Assembly: GCF_902686445.1 (NCBI RefSeq) | Contig: NC_062217.1 | Location: 175,835,598-175,899,597, forward strand | Source of the DNA: Sciurus carolinensis | Lineage: Eukaryota; Chordata; Mammalia; Rodentia; Sciuridae | DNA: 64,000 nt | Direction: 5' to 3' | In this document: in pieces, positions 48,901 to 56,580 of the stretch | Numbering within the stretch: the stretch's first letter is position 1 | How the letters are laid out: each line of letters opens with the position of its first letter | Notes under the pieces: generated by a model | What the model saw: only the letters and a program-made list of their open reading frames with translations | Told to the model about the DNA's origin: nothing | The model's database searches: none | Made by a program: the position numbers and the translations under genes

Positions 48901-50930
48901 TGCCCAGGAGGCCCTCCCCTGGAGGCTGCCCGTGGGCAGACGGTGCCATGAGCAGCCTCTGGTGCCATCCATCACGCCACGCTCCGGCTCCTCCTCGTCA
49001 TGTTCTGTTCTGCTTCCCGAGCCCTGGAACACGGAAGGCGGCGCACTGCTGGGAGCCTCGGAGACGAGCACCAGCGAGGTGTGCCGCGTCAGCCTGCACC
49101 GCTGTCGTTTGTTCATCTGTCCGAGATGCGCCAGTGAGGTGCGCCGCGTCTGCCTGCACCGCTGTCATTTGTTTATCTGTCCAAAGATCACGCAGTTGAA
49201 AATCCACAATTTTATGCTGCCTTTGCAAATCACCATGCTGCGTTTGATGAATGTGTCCCCACCTGCGTGGCGGTGGCTCAGGCGCGTGAAGGATGAGGCG
49301 GTGCTGGTGCCTGTGGTGCCGAAGGTTGTGTTTTTATGCTTCTGGCAGACGACATGCTGGAAAGTAAATCTGACCTTAAGCTTCCTACTGCATTAAAGAT
49401 AATTCAGTTTCAGCTTTATAGTCTTGGATGCTTCACTTGTGGATGTAAAACTCCAGCCCCGTCAGAGCTGACTGATTACCAGCAACAAACCCACTGCCAT
49501 CCACACCGCAGCATAGGCACCTGCCAGCCTCCCAGGCGCACTGGGTGAAGGAGTGTGCACAAGTTGCTCTGTGTGGCCCAGAGAGGTCGGCAAGTCTGTG
49601 CCGTGAACAGGATTCAGAGCGGACAGCAGCGTCAAAAACACGTGTCCTAGGCAAGGTGGGAAGGCAGAGATCTCGGAGAACCTTCGGAGCATCACCGACA
49701 GCCCTGGTGACTGGGCCCCATGCCCCCATGGGCCAGCAGCAGGAGACCTGGGGGAGCCCTGACGGTCCCAGGAGCAGGGTCCTTCACAGGGCAGGGACTG
49801 GCCAAGGTGCTGCAGTGCTGTGGGAGCCTCAGGCTCCAGCAGGCCAGCCCCTCCCTCCCAGTGCAGCTCCAACCCACCAGAGCCCCCGAGATGGGGCAGA
49901 GCGAGCAATGCCCCACCTCTCTGCCCCCCAGGACACCCTGAAGGCCCTGTCACCTGCTGGTGGGACCATGGGGCACCGCAGCGCCACCCTCACACCACCC
50001 CCTCTCTGTTTGCTTCCAGTCTGAGAGCGAGGAGAAGGTTGTCACCTATGACCACATCGGGCCCAACGTCTGCATGGGAGACCACAAGGTGACGTGCACC
50101 GTGCTGCGGTCCGGGGACCAGGAGGCTGGGGGGCCGGAGGGTGGGCAGCATTTCTGGTTTCCTTAGTCTGGCTTCACAGAGCAGGTTGAGTTGGCCGGTT
50201 TTTATTTAATCTTAATAAAATGCTAAAATAGATAGCCAGGTAGGAAGAAAGGCAGAGGAGACTAGCTGCAGCCAACAAGGTACCTCATTTTCCACTTGTC
50301 AGAAGCAGTGGTTCTGCAGCTGATGGTTTTCAAAGGCCACTTCTCCAGCATCTGGAATATTCTGGCCTCACACCTAGCCCCGGCCCACCAGGCAGAGTAG
50401 CAGCAAGTGCGTGTCCTGCAAGTCCAGTGCAGTTGGGGACAGCCCCATGATCTGCAGACCATATATACCTGTGACTGCCCCAACCCAGAGCAGCCCAGCA
50501 GCCCCCATGGACACTCGGGGCACCACGTTTGGCCCCCTGACCCGTGGCCACAGCCCATTGCAGAGACTGGATGCACTTCCACCGTGTCAGAGGCTGACTT
50601 GGCCGTTCTGTGAACCAGTGCTCCTGCTGAGTTTTACCTGCTGACTTTTGCCTTATGAACATGAAGGGGGCTTTCTGGTGCCCCTGTGACCCGTCCCCAG
50701 ACTGCAGGCCCAGGCTGGCTCTCAGCCTGTGCTCAGAGCACGTGACTGAGCCTCACCTCCTCTGGACGCAACCCCAGCTGCCCCGGAGGCTCGAGGGTCT
50801 GTGGCAGGTGGCCGCATGTGCGCACTGACACCCTCCTCTCCCACTGCAGCCCGTGTTCCTGGCCTTCCGAATCGCGCCCGGGGCAGGTAAACCTCATGCA
50901 CGTGTGCACAAGTGTTGTGTCGTGCAGTGA
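856..50930 (+). CDS. INPP5A: INPP5A, inositol polyphosphate-5-phosphatase A (type I), 3' nine coding exons; 5' end outside window
   Basis: This enzyme removes the 5-phosphate from soluble Ins(1,4,5)P3 and Ins(1,3,4,5)P4, ending calcium signals at the plasma membrane. The coding exons are 856-908, 2272-2391, 13065-13149, 27439-27534, 27613-27687, 36106-36178, 47324-47435, 50020-50088 and 50850-50930. All splice sites are GT-AG. They encode about residues 159-412 of a protein that is 412 aa in human, so the N-terminal exons lie to the left. Visible motifs are the metal/substrate signature FGDFNFR in the third exon, PAWCDRIL in the seventh, GDHKPVF across the last junction, and a terminal CVVQ box that is known to be farnesylated in this enzyme. 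Exon phases fit throughout except at the sixth exon, which is one base short and breaks the frame as written. Identity is certain; integrity of this copy is not. Confidence 0.97.
909..2271 (+). other. INPP5A: INPP5A intron, 1363 nt
   Basis: GC-rich intron between the first two exons in the window. I see no gene, RNA or clear repeat. A CTCF-like site (AGCGCCACCTGCTG) lies at 1728-1741. Long open frames on both strands reflect high GC content and are not coding. Confidence 0.8.
2272..2391 (+). CDS. INPP5A: INPP5A coding exon 2 of 9 in window (AFDLVNIHLFHDASN...)
   Basis: The acceptor is ctcttccacag ending at 2271 and the donor is gtaggt at 2392. One base completes the Cys codon carried from the previous exon; 39 codons follow and two bases pass to the next exon (AG|A, Arg). 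NIHLFHDASN is the part of the 5-phosphatase core in which the His-Leu pair and the Asn contribute to the active site. The frame is intact. Confidence 0.95.
3311..3478 (+). repeat. Minisatellite, about 3.6 copies of a 44-48 bp unit
   Basis: Copies begin at 3311, 3358, 3402 and 3450, each opening cctccctcc and running through cagctcctgcccagg to ccagggcccag. Length and base differences between copies (for example tccccccattcc for cctccagttacc) show some divergence. The repeat creates proline/serine-rich false open frames. Confidence 0.85.
5876..5910 (+). repeat. Pyrimidine (TTTC)n tract
   Basis: A T/C-only run of imperfect TTTC steps directly abuts the inverted ID-like SINE. Read on the - strand it is a purine-rich tail and probably derives from the A-rich tail of that element. 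Confidence 0.7.
5905..5976 (-). mobile_element. ID-like SINE, inverted
   Basis: On the - strand this reads ...tggctcagtggtatca... followed by gggttcaatccctgcacc, matching the tRNA-derived ID-type unit common in rodents. The 3' end joins the TTTC/GAAA tract. It is diverged and carries no coding capacity. Confidence 0.7.
6400..6620. promoter_or_regulatory. Candidate conserved noncoding element
   Basis: An AT-rich island in a GC-rich intron, with homeodomain cores (gttaatttg, caattag), a SOX-type aacaat and a CCGGAGC step, and no repeat signature. This composition is typical of vertebrate developmental enhancers. The call is inferred from sequence texture alone. Confidence 0.35.
8555..8735. promoter_or_regulatory. 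Candidate conserved noncoding element
   Basis: AT-rich block with clustered TAAT/ATTA cores (ttttaatcataatag, ggtaattaatttta, gaaattaaca) and no match to known repeats. It is set sharply against GC-rich flanks. Enhancer function is an inference. Confidence 0.35.
9048..9062 (+). repeat. Poly(T) run
   Basis: Fifteen consecutive T bases. They may be the tail of an old retroelement on the - strand, but no element body is recognisable next to them. Confidence 0.7.
10915..11117. promoter_or_regulatory. Candidate conserved noncoding element at SINE edge
   Basis: AT-rich sequence with ctttaattaacattta, caattccaattaaa and agataaaatcac steps (homeodomain and GATA-like cores). A B1-ID SINE has inserted at its right edge. 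Function is inferred only. Confidence 0.3.
11118..11328 (+). mobile_element. B1-ID composite SINE (squirrel type), + strand
   Basis: A B1-like left part (gtgtggtggcgcatacct, aggctgaggcaggaggatc, aagaccctgtctcaaaa) is joined to an ID-like right part (ggtatggctcagtggtaaagt, gggttcaatcc) and ends in an A-rich tail with AAATA steps. This B1-ID dimer is the MEN-type element described from sciurids. Non-autonomous and transcribed by RNA polymerase III when young. Confidence 0.9.
11384..11406 (+). repeat. Poly(A) run of 23
   Basis: An uninterrupted A run 55 nt beyond the SINE tail. It may be the tail of a separate small retrocopy or a slipped continuation; the 55 nt between are not recognisable. 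Confidence 0.75.
13065..13149 (+). CDS. INPP5A: INPP5A coding exon 3 of 9 in window (catalytic FGDFNFR motif)
   Basis: The acceptor is ttctcctcccag ending at 13064 and the donor is gtaggc at 13150. The 85-nt exon completes an Arg codon and then gives 28 codons ending in SVVE, in phase 0. It holds FVFGDFNFRL, the first of the two signatures that define inositol polyphosphate 5-phosphatases; its Asp and Asn belong to the catalytic centre. The ancestral frame is intact. Confidence 0.96.
13345..13551 (-). mobile_element. B1-ID composite SINE (squirrel type), - strand
   Basis: In + orientation it begins gtactggggattgaatccag (ID part inverted), continues ccactgagccacatccccc, then tgctcagggtcttgctaag and ggctttgaacttg (B1 part inverted), and ends at tctggct. 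It is full length in outline, with moderate divergence. Confidence 0.9.
16795..17070. promoter_or_regulatory. Candidate conserved noncoding element
   Basis: AT-rich island (cattaattgttgg, ctattaatttgg, aaaaatgatcttta) flanked by GC-rich intron and without repeat features. It includes paired TAAT/ATTA cores. Enhancer role inferred. Confidence 0.3.
17885..18370. promoter_or_regulatory. Candidate conserved noncoding elements (two blocks)
   Basis: Block one, 17885-18010, has caaaggttaattaaatcc (homeodomain plus TCF-like core) and aacaatgagg. Block two, 18240-18370, has actgatcagattt, ccgtaattaaaac and cacagattaaac, and retains several CpG steps (cgtcatctcgtgccg, cgttacgctgacg), which is unusual outside a CpG island. 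Between them is ordinary GC-rich sequence. Confidence 0.4.
19405..19683 (+). repeat. Tandem repeat, 3 x 93 bp
   Basis: Copies start at 19405, 19498 and 19591, each opening accactgatgtggagtggg and closing with cattcactggactccacagc. The copies differ at only a few bases (for example gctcttg/gctcctg and gagcatgtg/gagcgtgtg), so the duplication is recent. The 93-bp unit is a multiple of three and so extends open frames artificially. Confidence 0.95.
19949..20129 (-). mobile_element. B1-ID composite SINE, - strand, diverged
   Basis: Starts ttttggtactggggattgag and continues with cagggtcttgctaagttgc and ctggcctggaacttgac on the + strand, the inverted ID and B1 parts. Several small deletions show that it is older than the copy at 11118. 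Confidence 0.85.
22190..22278 (+). repeat. Polypyrimidine-rich tract (CCCTCC)n
   Basis: Nearly all C/T over about 85 nt, with repeated ctccc and cctcc steps. Such tracts can form triplex (H-DNA) structures. No coding value. Confidence 0.7.
25026..25248 (-). mobile_element. B1-ID composite SINE, - strand
   Basis: Opens ttttggtactggagattgaacccagg, with cactactgagccaca, gcagggtctcgctaagttg and ggccttgaattta following on the + strand. A T/C-rich spacer (25100-25140) separates the ID-like and B1-like parts. Confidence 0.85.
26000..26380. promoter_or_regulatory. Candidate conserved noncoding element
   Basis: AT-rich sequence with ctactaataatgcaatgaatc, gcttttaaaaaatagc and tttttaaaaggttt steps, separated by a GC-rich strip at 26220-26280. 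No repeat signature was seen. Function inferred. Confidence 0.25.
27177..27195 (+). repeat. Poly(C) run interrupted by one G
   Basis: Ten C, one G, then eight C. It lies about 240 nt before the acceptor of the exon at 27439. The C-rich homopolymer is a likely spot for sequencing error. Confidence 0.9.
27439..27534 (+). CDS. INPP5A: INPP5A coding exon 4 of 9 in window (TLCTKATMQTVRAADTNEVV...)
   Basis: The acceptor is tctttccacag ending at 27438 and the donor is gtgagt at 27535. The exon is 96 nt, exactly 32 codons, and is symmetrical (phase 0 at both ends). The encoded segment, ending RESDNDRK, matches the INPP5A-specific insert region between the two catalytic signatures. Only 78 nt of intron separate it from the next exon. 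Confidence 0.95.
27535..27612 (+). other. INPP5A: INPP5A micro-intron, 78 nt, in frame and stop-free
   Basis: The shortest INPP5A intron in the window: gtgagt donor, ggcag acceptor, GC-rich. At 78 nt it is near the lower limit for mammalian splicing. It is divisible by three and holds no stop in the exon frame, so retention would add 26 residues between RESDNDRK and VVLQLEKK. Confidence 0.9.
27613..27687 (+). CDS. INPP5A: INPP5A coding exon 5 of 9 in window (LEKKLFDYFNQEVFRDDNGTA)
   Basis: The acceptor is cccctggcag ending at 27612 and the donor is gtgagc at 27688. The exon is 75 nt or 25 codons, in phase 0 at both ends. It starts VVLQLEKK, where I recall VMLQLEKK for human, and has RDDNG where I recall RDNNG; both are conservative changes. 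The frame continues into CTC TTG GAA of the next exon. Confidence 0.95.
27955..28030 (+). repeat. TG-rich simple repeat
   Basis: Short interrupted (TG)n with tatgcatatg and gtgtgtgtgtgtgcg steps. Confidence 0.75.
28768..28976 (+). mobile_element. B1-ID composite SINE (squirrel type), + strand
   Basis: The B1-like part (gtggtggcacacacct, gactgaggcaggaggatcg, aagttcaaagctagc) is followed by cttagcaagaccctgtgtc, an A-rich linker, the ID part (ggctcagtggcacagtgcg, gggttcaaccc) and an A-rich end. Confidence 0.9.
30270..31060. promoter_or_regulatory. Strong candidate conserved noncoding block
   Basis: About 800 nt that is AT-rich, repeat-free and dense in developmental factor cores: aatttaattcaag, aaaataattattg, gtataattaattataag, catgattgaatg and gagattaaat, with preserved CpG steps (cgatattcccatcg, cacgccg). 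It sits in GC-rich intron about 20 kb before the INPP5A end. The texture matches deeply conserved enhancers. It is not coding: frames are short and broken. Target gene is unknown; NKX6-2 is the nearest developmental regulator. Confidence 0.5.
32233..32410 (+). repeat. TG-rich degenerate simple repeat
   Basis: About 175 nt of gtgtgtatgtgtgcatg-type steps. The - strand frame over it reads repeated Thr-His and is an artefact. Confidence 0.85.
33650..34620. other. Unassigned segment with shifted base use, possible degraded retroelement
   Basis: This stretch is richer in A on the + strand than its surroundings and includes A-rich runs such as cataaaatacaaagttcac and gaaaacatgaaagcatcag. On the - strand, overlapping frames (33981-34241, 34207-34545) read moderately protein-like, with a hydrophobic C-terminal stretch in the first (LALYFMMVTMFLMLSCF). 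I do not recognise a family. A retrocopy or old retroviral remnant is possible; chance is also possible. Confidence 0.25.
36106..36178 (+). CDS. INPP5A: INPP5A coding exon 6 of 9 in window, one base short (frameshift as written)
   Basis: The acceptor is gtcttttctttag ending at 36105 and the donor is gtaagg at 36179. The exon reads LLEFDKELSVFKDRLY... through ELDISFPP in frame. It is 73 nt (24 codons plus one base), while the next exon begins with the last base of a Ser codon and needs two bases from this one. The missing base lies in the C run 36171-36176: TTC CCC CCC AG|C would need seven C, and six are present. Joined as written, the frame shifts and meets TGA at 47365-47367. Confidence 0.93.
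38060..38870. repeat. Old interspersed repeats, probably L1 3'-end and LTR-like fragments
   Basis: From gcttctccggagcagcagaa through ggctcacagg, the text resembles a common ancient mammalian repeat. From about 38545, ccccaaagataagatgtcc...gaactttgcaaaggtgattaa resembles the 3' ends of old L1 or MER-type elements. Assignments are from memory and the borders are approximate. Confidence 0.4.
40015..40088 (+). mobile_element. ID-like SINE fragment, + strand
   Basis: Reads gactggcatgcagctcaatgg followed by cagcccatgcttagcac and an A-rich tail with AAATAAATAAGTAAAAA. It fits a diverged ID-type unit without the B1 part. Confidence 0.6.
40126..40750 (+). repeat. Long TG/CATG-rich degenerate microsatellite with perfect (GT)10 core
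   Basis: Over 600 nt dominated by gtgtgtgtgcatg-type steps. A perfect (GT)n at 40522-40540 runs into cgcgcac, an alternating purine-pyrimidine stretch able to adopt Z-DNA. The His/Thr-rich frame 40162-40764 on the - strand is an artefact of this repeat. Confidence 0.9.
42299..42312 (+). promoter_or_regulatory. CTCF-like site
   Basis: CCGCGCCCTCCAGT resembles the core of the CTCF motif (reverse form GCGCCCCCTGGTGG) with two substitutions. A single-site match by eye; occupancy is unknown. Confidence 0.2.
47324..47435 (+). CDS. INPP5A: INPP5A coding exon 7 of 9 in window (catalytic PAWCDRIL motif)
   Basis: The acceptor is cgtgtctccccag ending at 47323 and the donor is gtaagt at 47436. One base completes a Ser codon in the ancestral frame; 37 codons follow, from YPYSEDSRQGEQYM to KELVLR, ending in phase 0. 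It carries RCPAWCDRIL, the second 5-phosphatase signature, in which the Asp-Arg pair binds substrate phosphate. MSLSAKE here is MSPSAKE in the human protein as I recall it. The codons are clean in the ancestral frame but are not reached if the one-base loss in the preceding exon is real. Confidence 0.95.
49073..49192 (+). repeat. Tandem duplication, 2 x 60 bp
   Basis: Copy one starts agcgaggtgtgccgcgtcag at 49073; copy two starts agtgaggtgcgccgcgtctg at 49133. Both contain cctgcaccgctgtc and ttgttcatctgtcc or its variant. Copies are about 85-90% alike by eye. The 60-bp period keeps frames open on both strands. Confidence 0.9.
49190..49480. promoter_or_regulatory. Candidate conserved noncoding element
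   Basis: Contains cacaattttatgctgcc, cctttgcaaatcacc (octamer/POU-like ATTTGCAA in reverse), gcattaaagataattcag and gacgacatgctgg. AT content is higher than in flanking intron and no repeat is recognised. Function inferred. Confidence 0.4.
50020..50088 (+). CDS. INPP5A: INPP5A coding exon 8 of 9 in window (SESEEKVVTYDHIGPNV...)
   Basis: The acceptor is tttgcttccag ending at 50019 and the donor is gtgacg at 50089. The 69-nt exon is 23 codons and in phase 0 at both ends. It ends CMGDHK, and the next exon supplies PVF; together they form the GDHKPVF element equivalent to the SDHRPV box of other 5-phosphatases, whose His is catalytic. The sequence is well conserved. Confidence 0.95.
50089..50849 (+). 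other. INPP5A: INPP5A last intron, 761 nt
   Basis: Ordinary intron between the last two coding exons; no repeat or RNA gene recognised. A (T/A)-rich patch lies at 50200-50240. Confidence 0.85.
50850..50930 (+). CDS. INPP5A: INPP5A last coding exon with CAAX-type CVVQ terminus
   Basis: The acceptor is cccactgcag ending at 50849. The exon encodes PVFLAFRIAPGAGKPHAR and then VHKCCVVQ, with the TGA stop at 50928-50930. CVVQ at the extreme C terminus is the farnesylation box that anchors INPP5A to the plasma membrane. Its exact preservation argues that the gene was functional until very recently and that the upstream frame break is recent or artefactual. Confidence 0.95.
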   Translation, partial: PVFLAFRIAPGAGKPHARVHKCCVVQ

Positions 50931-51835
50931 CGTGGTGGTAAATATGCCTCCTTCCCTCAGTTCTCTTTTTCTGCAGCTTTTCCTGGTGTGTTTGTTCCTT
51001 TAACAAATCACTGATTCCACCTCAGGGAAGAGTGCCAGCGCAAGGAGAGGGCCCTCCGCGAGACCTCCCTGTAGCAGCGTCTGAACTACGCCTGCAGCAG
51101 CAGCAGAACCCGCCAGCAGCACCGCTAGATGGCCGGCCCCACACTTCGCTTCCGCCTCCGGACCACTCCGGGAAAGCCTCACATACCTCACTGTTGTGTC
51201 TGTTCGTGTGACATTAAGTAGAAACGTTGGATTTTTAAAAATAAGTCACAGTCCTGTTGCCAAAACTCTAATAGCAAAGAAGTTCTGTATTTTAGATTCC
51301 AGAATTTTCCATTTTTAATGATTGTCCGTGGAGGAGCTTCTCCAGCATAGAAACCCCATGGTGTCCGTGCCCTCTGCCAGGAGGTGGCCCCGGGTGCCTG
51401 CCAGGTCCCAGGCCACTCCGTGGCCGACTCTACTGCCATGTTACATGGTGTCCGAATCACACTGCAGCTGCTTCCCATTTTTATATATATAAATACATAT
51501 AAATATATACTTTTTCAGAATAATTTATAAATCTTATCAAAACTTATGCTCCATACACTCTCCAGTATGAATGCGCTGGTAGCAGCAGGCAGGGCTACGG
51601 TGGCGGCGAGCCGCAGGCGTGTGGACAGACGGGCCAGCAGTGCCGGAGGAAGCGCCCCTGCACGCTGTGCTAGCAGTGTGTCACTCCTCTGCCTTTTCTG
51701 TGTGACGTTAAGAACTGAATGTGAAGTGTATTGCCACCCTGTGTGTACCTTTAAGACTTTTGTAAACTGTTTCGTCTGTCTTTTGTTACTGTTTTATGGT
51801 GCCAATATTCTACATTAAAACCATAATCTCGTGGG
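50931..51835 (+). other. INPP5A: INPP5A 3' untranslated region
   Basis: Non-coding sequence follows the INPP5A stop. An AT-rich patch of repeated TATA/AAATA steps lies at 51480-51540, and the 3' end is T-rich (51745-51815). An ATTAAA hexamer at 51814-51819 gives a likely cleavage site near 51835. A longer form ending after the AATAAA at 52263 is possible. The exact end is inferred and not observed. Confidence 0.7.
51814..51819 (+). terminator. Candidate INPP5A polyadenylation signal (ATTAAA)
   Basis: This ATTAAA variant hexamer lies 884 nt after the stop codon and follows a long T-rich 3'UTR segment. ATTAAA is the second most common mammalian poly(A) signal. GT-containing sequence follows within 20 nt, as expected of a downstream element. 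Confidence 0.55.
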
Positions 51836-52262
51836 AGAATTAGAAATAGCATTGTCCGCCTCCCACAGAGATCGCTTCTAACATGGGCTGTACAAAGCAC
51901 GGGAGAGAAGCCGCTGCGCCTGCTGCCCACCCTGCGGCGGCACTGCGCCCCCAGCCCCGAGCACCGCGCGGGCCACTGCGGCGGGAGACGCCGCGTGGGC
52001 GTATTGATCTACTTCGGAACACTACAGCTCCTGGACTGGGCAGGGGCGTGAGGGCAACGTGGGTGGCCACAGAACCACCACACTACAACCCGAGTGACCT
52101 GGTGTCTGCGCCGACCCAAGCTCTCCACACTACGGCGGGTCTGGGAGTGCTGCCGTCGCTGCTCACCAACACGCCATCGCCGCCACCACGCAGCGGGTCT
52201 GTCTGGGCGTCAGCGCTGGGTCACTCAGAAGGCCTTTGGAAGTGACTGCTCGGTTCCTAAGC

Positions 52263-52268
52263 AATAAA
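52263..52268 (+). terminator. Alternative distal polyadenylation signal (AATAAA)
   Basis: A perfect AATAAA lies about 1.33 kb after the INPP5A stop and is followed by a T/G-containing stretch. It could end a longer INPP5A transcript. I cannot choose between this and the ATTAAA at 51814 without transcript data. Confidence 0.4.
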
Positions 52269-53149
52269 ATTGATCATGGTGAAAACTTCTCCCTGGCTTT
52301 GTCCTCCTTCCTTCCCTGTCCATCACCTCTGAAATGCAAAGTGGCCCGAGTGGCCGCCTTTGTGCCCTGTTGTTTAAGCTCAAGCCCATTTGAAAGTCAG
52401 TCTCACATATTTTCACAGGATCATTAGGTAGGAATAGAAAAAGGGTCTTTGGGGCTTTTTACGGTAGTTAAAAAAGACATATCCCTCAACATTTTAAGGG
52501 GGTTATGTAAACACTTTGCTTTCCTCAAATTTAAAACCGGAAATTCCACTCTTTCCTTGCACTAAGATAAGTCAAATCATACTGCTCCTCTTCTTAAAGA
52601 CCGTATCTTCCCTTTAAGGACAGGGACAGGGGCTCAAAAAAATTGATTTAACCTTGGTGGTCAAGTGGCAAAAGGCAAAACCTATGCCTTCATGTTTCTC
52701 TTCAACATTTTCAAAAACACCTTCCAAAAGACATTTTGTAACTGTATAATGTGATCATTTACACTTACATGAAGTCAAAACTCAACCCCTAAGCTCAAGG
52801 AAGGAGCATTTATAGCGCATCAGCCATGGAGAGGGTGCTCCCAGCAGATGGGTTTTTGGTAACAACTGCAGCTCATTTACAGTTGGTGGATATATTTTGT
52901 GGTAAGAAAGGGCCCAGGAAAGGTCAGCATGGGCTGCAGGACCACTGGGACAAGCCCTTGCTGATGGGGTCCAGCTGTGGCCAGGAGCCCTGGGCGTGGA
53001 CTGTTCCTTGTGAGCTGTGAAAGAGCTGTCAGGCCCTTCCAAGTTGTACCCTCTGAGAGCCGGCCCTCTGCGCTGGGGTGAAGCGCTTGGAGGCCATCCC
53101 AGGGTCGCTCGGCATGGAGATTTATGAGCTGTCCTTCTGCGGACAGAAT

Positions 53150-53350
53150 TATTTCAGATTTCTCTTTGCAGTCCTAGCTTGAATGAAATAGTGCTTTCTG
53201 CCCATGAAAACCCTATTAAAATTGGTAGCCAAGGGCCACAGGGCAGAAATTGCAAACCGGATTTCAAGCGAGGCGAATTTGGTAGGTTTAGCGTTTTGGC
53301 TAAAAGACTTTAAAATAAACATTTCAAAATACTCGCGCTGGGAGGCAGAG
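53150..53350. promoter_or_regulatory. Candidate conserved element downstream of NKX6-2
   Basis: AT-rich text including gaatgaaatagtgctttc, ccctattaaaattgg and ggcgaatttggtaggttta, with retained CpG (aagcgaggcgaa). It lies 3' of NKX6-2 and could be a downstream enhancer; no alignment was possible. Confidence 0.35.
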
Positions 53351-53879
53351 CCAGCTTGGTCTGAAAACAGGACCCCTGCTGGAGTGACAGGGCCAGCCCA
53401 CCACCCCAGCTGCAAAAAGAGTAACCTCGCAGGATGCTGGGTCCGGTGGGGGTGGGGGTGGGCACGCGGCTTAGTCACCTTGGGGGAACGCCCCAAACCA
53501 ACCTCATCCACCTGAGCCAACGTGACCTTGTCCTGCCGGAGGTGTGGGGCGCCGGGTTTCGCCCGCGGGGATCCGTACCTGCTGAGCACGGCGCTCCGTC
53601 CAGTCCGGCTCCACTGAGGCCTCTGCTGCGGCTCCTTCCTTCCTGCCAGCCACCCGAGGGTGCGCGGCCGAGTGCCCGCCCGTTCTTGCTGTCTCCACGT
53701 TCCCGCGAGCTGCCGCCGCCGGGCGCTCTCGCGCGCCGCCGTGCCCGCCTGTGCCAGGCCCCGAGCCTCGCGGGGAGGACCGACAGTCCGCGGCCCGCAG
53801 GTCCTTGCTGCCCGCCCGCTGGCGCCGCGCTCGGTACGGAAGAAACACGCGGTGCAGCCTCAGGAGCCGCGGCTCCAAC

Positions 53880-54091
53880 CCGGACGTGTTAAATAATTTA
53901 TTGATTATACAAAGTGATCGCCCGAACCCCGCGCCCACGCCAATGGACGCCGCCGGGCCCCGCACGCCGAGTCGGAGCCGGGCCGCTTTATAACTTATTC
54001 TGTAAAAATATATATACAAGCTGCGGCGCGGGCGGCGGGCGTTTGGGGCGCCGGGCGCCCTGCTCCTTGGTCCTTCGGCCCGGCCGCGTCC
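53880..54091 (-). other. NKX6-2: NKX6-2 3' untranslated region
   Basis: Short 3'UTR of about 210 nt, GC-rich next to the stop and AT-rich farther on (tatatatttttac on the - strand). The end is inferred from the AATAAA at 53902-53897. Confidence 0.7.
53897..53902 (-). terminator. NKX6-2 polyadenylation signal (AATAAA on - strand)
   Basis: TTTATT on the + strand is AATAAA on the - strand, 190 nt beyond the NKX6-2 stop. The region just before it (53985-54010) is the A/T-rich end of the 3'UTR. Cleavage is expected near 53880. Confidence 0.75.
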
Positions 54092-55830
<1,739 letters not shown>

Positions 55831-56489
55831 GGAAGAGCCACCGCGGCCCTATGACGAGGGTCAGCGGGCGCAGGCAGGGACCGTGGTCCGAGCCCCACCC
55901 CGCGGTCCTTCCGCCTCGGGACTGAAGGCTTATGGCGAACGTGGTCCTGGGACGTGCCCGCGGAAGGTGGAGAGGCTCGTGCAGATCGGCTTCTGGTCTC
56001 GCCAACAAACGGCCCGCGCAGTGTCAGGACAGGACCGGAGGGACAGGGGCCACACTCCGGCCTTCTATTAGCGCATACTGCCTGGAGGTTCCGTGCCTGC
56101 AGACACGTGGTGAGGTGGCAGCCCCCAGGTTTCCAGTTGGGGAGGTCAGGGCCTCCCGTTAGAGGTTACCCAGGAGGTTACCCAGCCCGGGGCTGCGACC
56201 CAGGACCAACAGTGTCCTACGGAGCCGTTCTCTTCTCAGTCGCAGTCCCCTCGAGGAGAACAGGGACCCCAACTGTCTCAGAGCTCTGAAGCCCAGGGCA
56301 TGTACAGTGTCACGTTCAAGTCTGAACATGGGTGCGCAACCCTACAGCATGGCCTTTAGACCTGCATGTGGTACCCATGTGACCCTCTGGGTCCAGAGAA
56401 CCCTCACCCCAGAGAATTGCCGGCGGTTAAATGAGCCCGCAGTTGATTCTTGAGCCCACCCTGGGCGGGCTCTGAGCAGATGCTGCGCG

Positions 56490-56580
56490 CTGTCACTTTC
56501 CTCCGCTTGAGTGATGCTGCTTATTAACTTATTAATACGTGAAGACTATTAAATTATCTGCCACCCGTTGGGAGCCATGA
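56490..56580. promoter_or_regulatory. Small AT-rich candidate regulatory element
   Basis: Includes gcttattaacttattaatacg and ctattaaattatctg, a tight cluster of TTAAT/ATTAA cores in GC-rich flank 1.3 kb upstream of the NKX6-2 ATG. NK6-type homeodomains prefer such cores, so autoregulation is conceivable. Confidence 0.3.

Larger units (their letters stand above)
47436..50019 (+). other. INPP5A: INPP5A intron, 2.6 kb
   Basis: GC-rich intron with a 2 x 60-bp duplication (49073-49192) followed immediately by an AT-richer candidate conserved block (49190-49480). No gene supported. Confidence 0.8.
51836..53880. other. INPP5A/NKX6-2 convergent intergenic region
   Basis: About 2 kb between the two 3' ends. 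The left part (51880-52210) is CpG-containing and GC-rich and may still be INPP5A 3'UTR if the AATAAA at 52263 is used. The middle (52380-53350) is AT-rich, with little repeat character. The right part (53540 on) enters the NKX6-2 CpG island. No coding sequence is supported. Confidence 0.7.
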
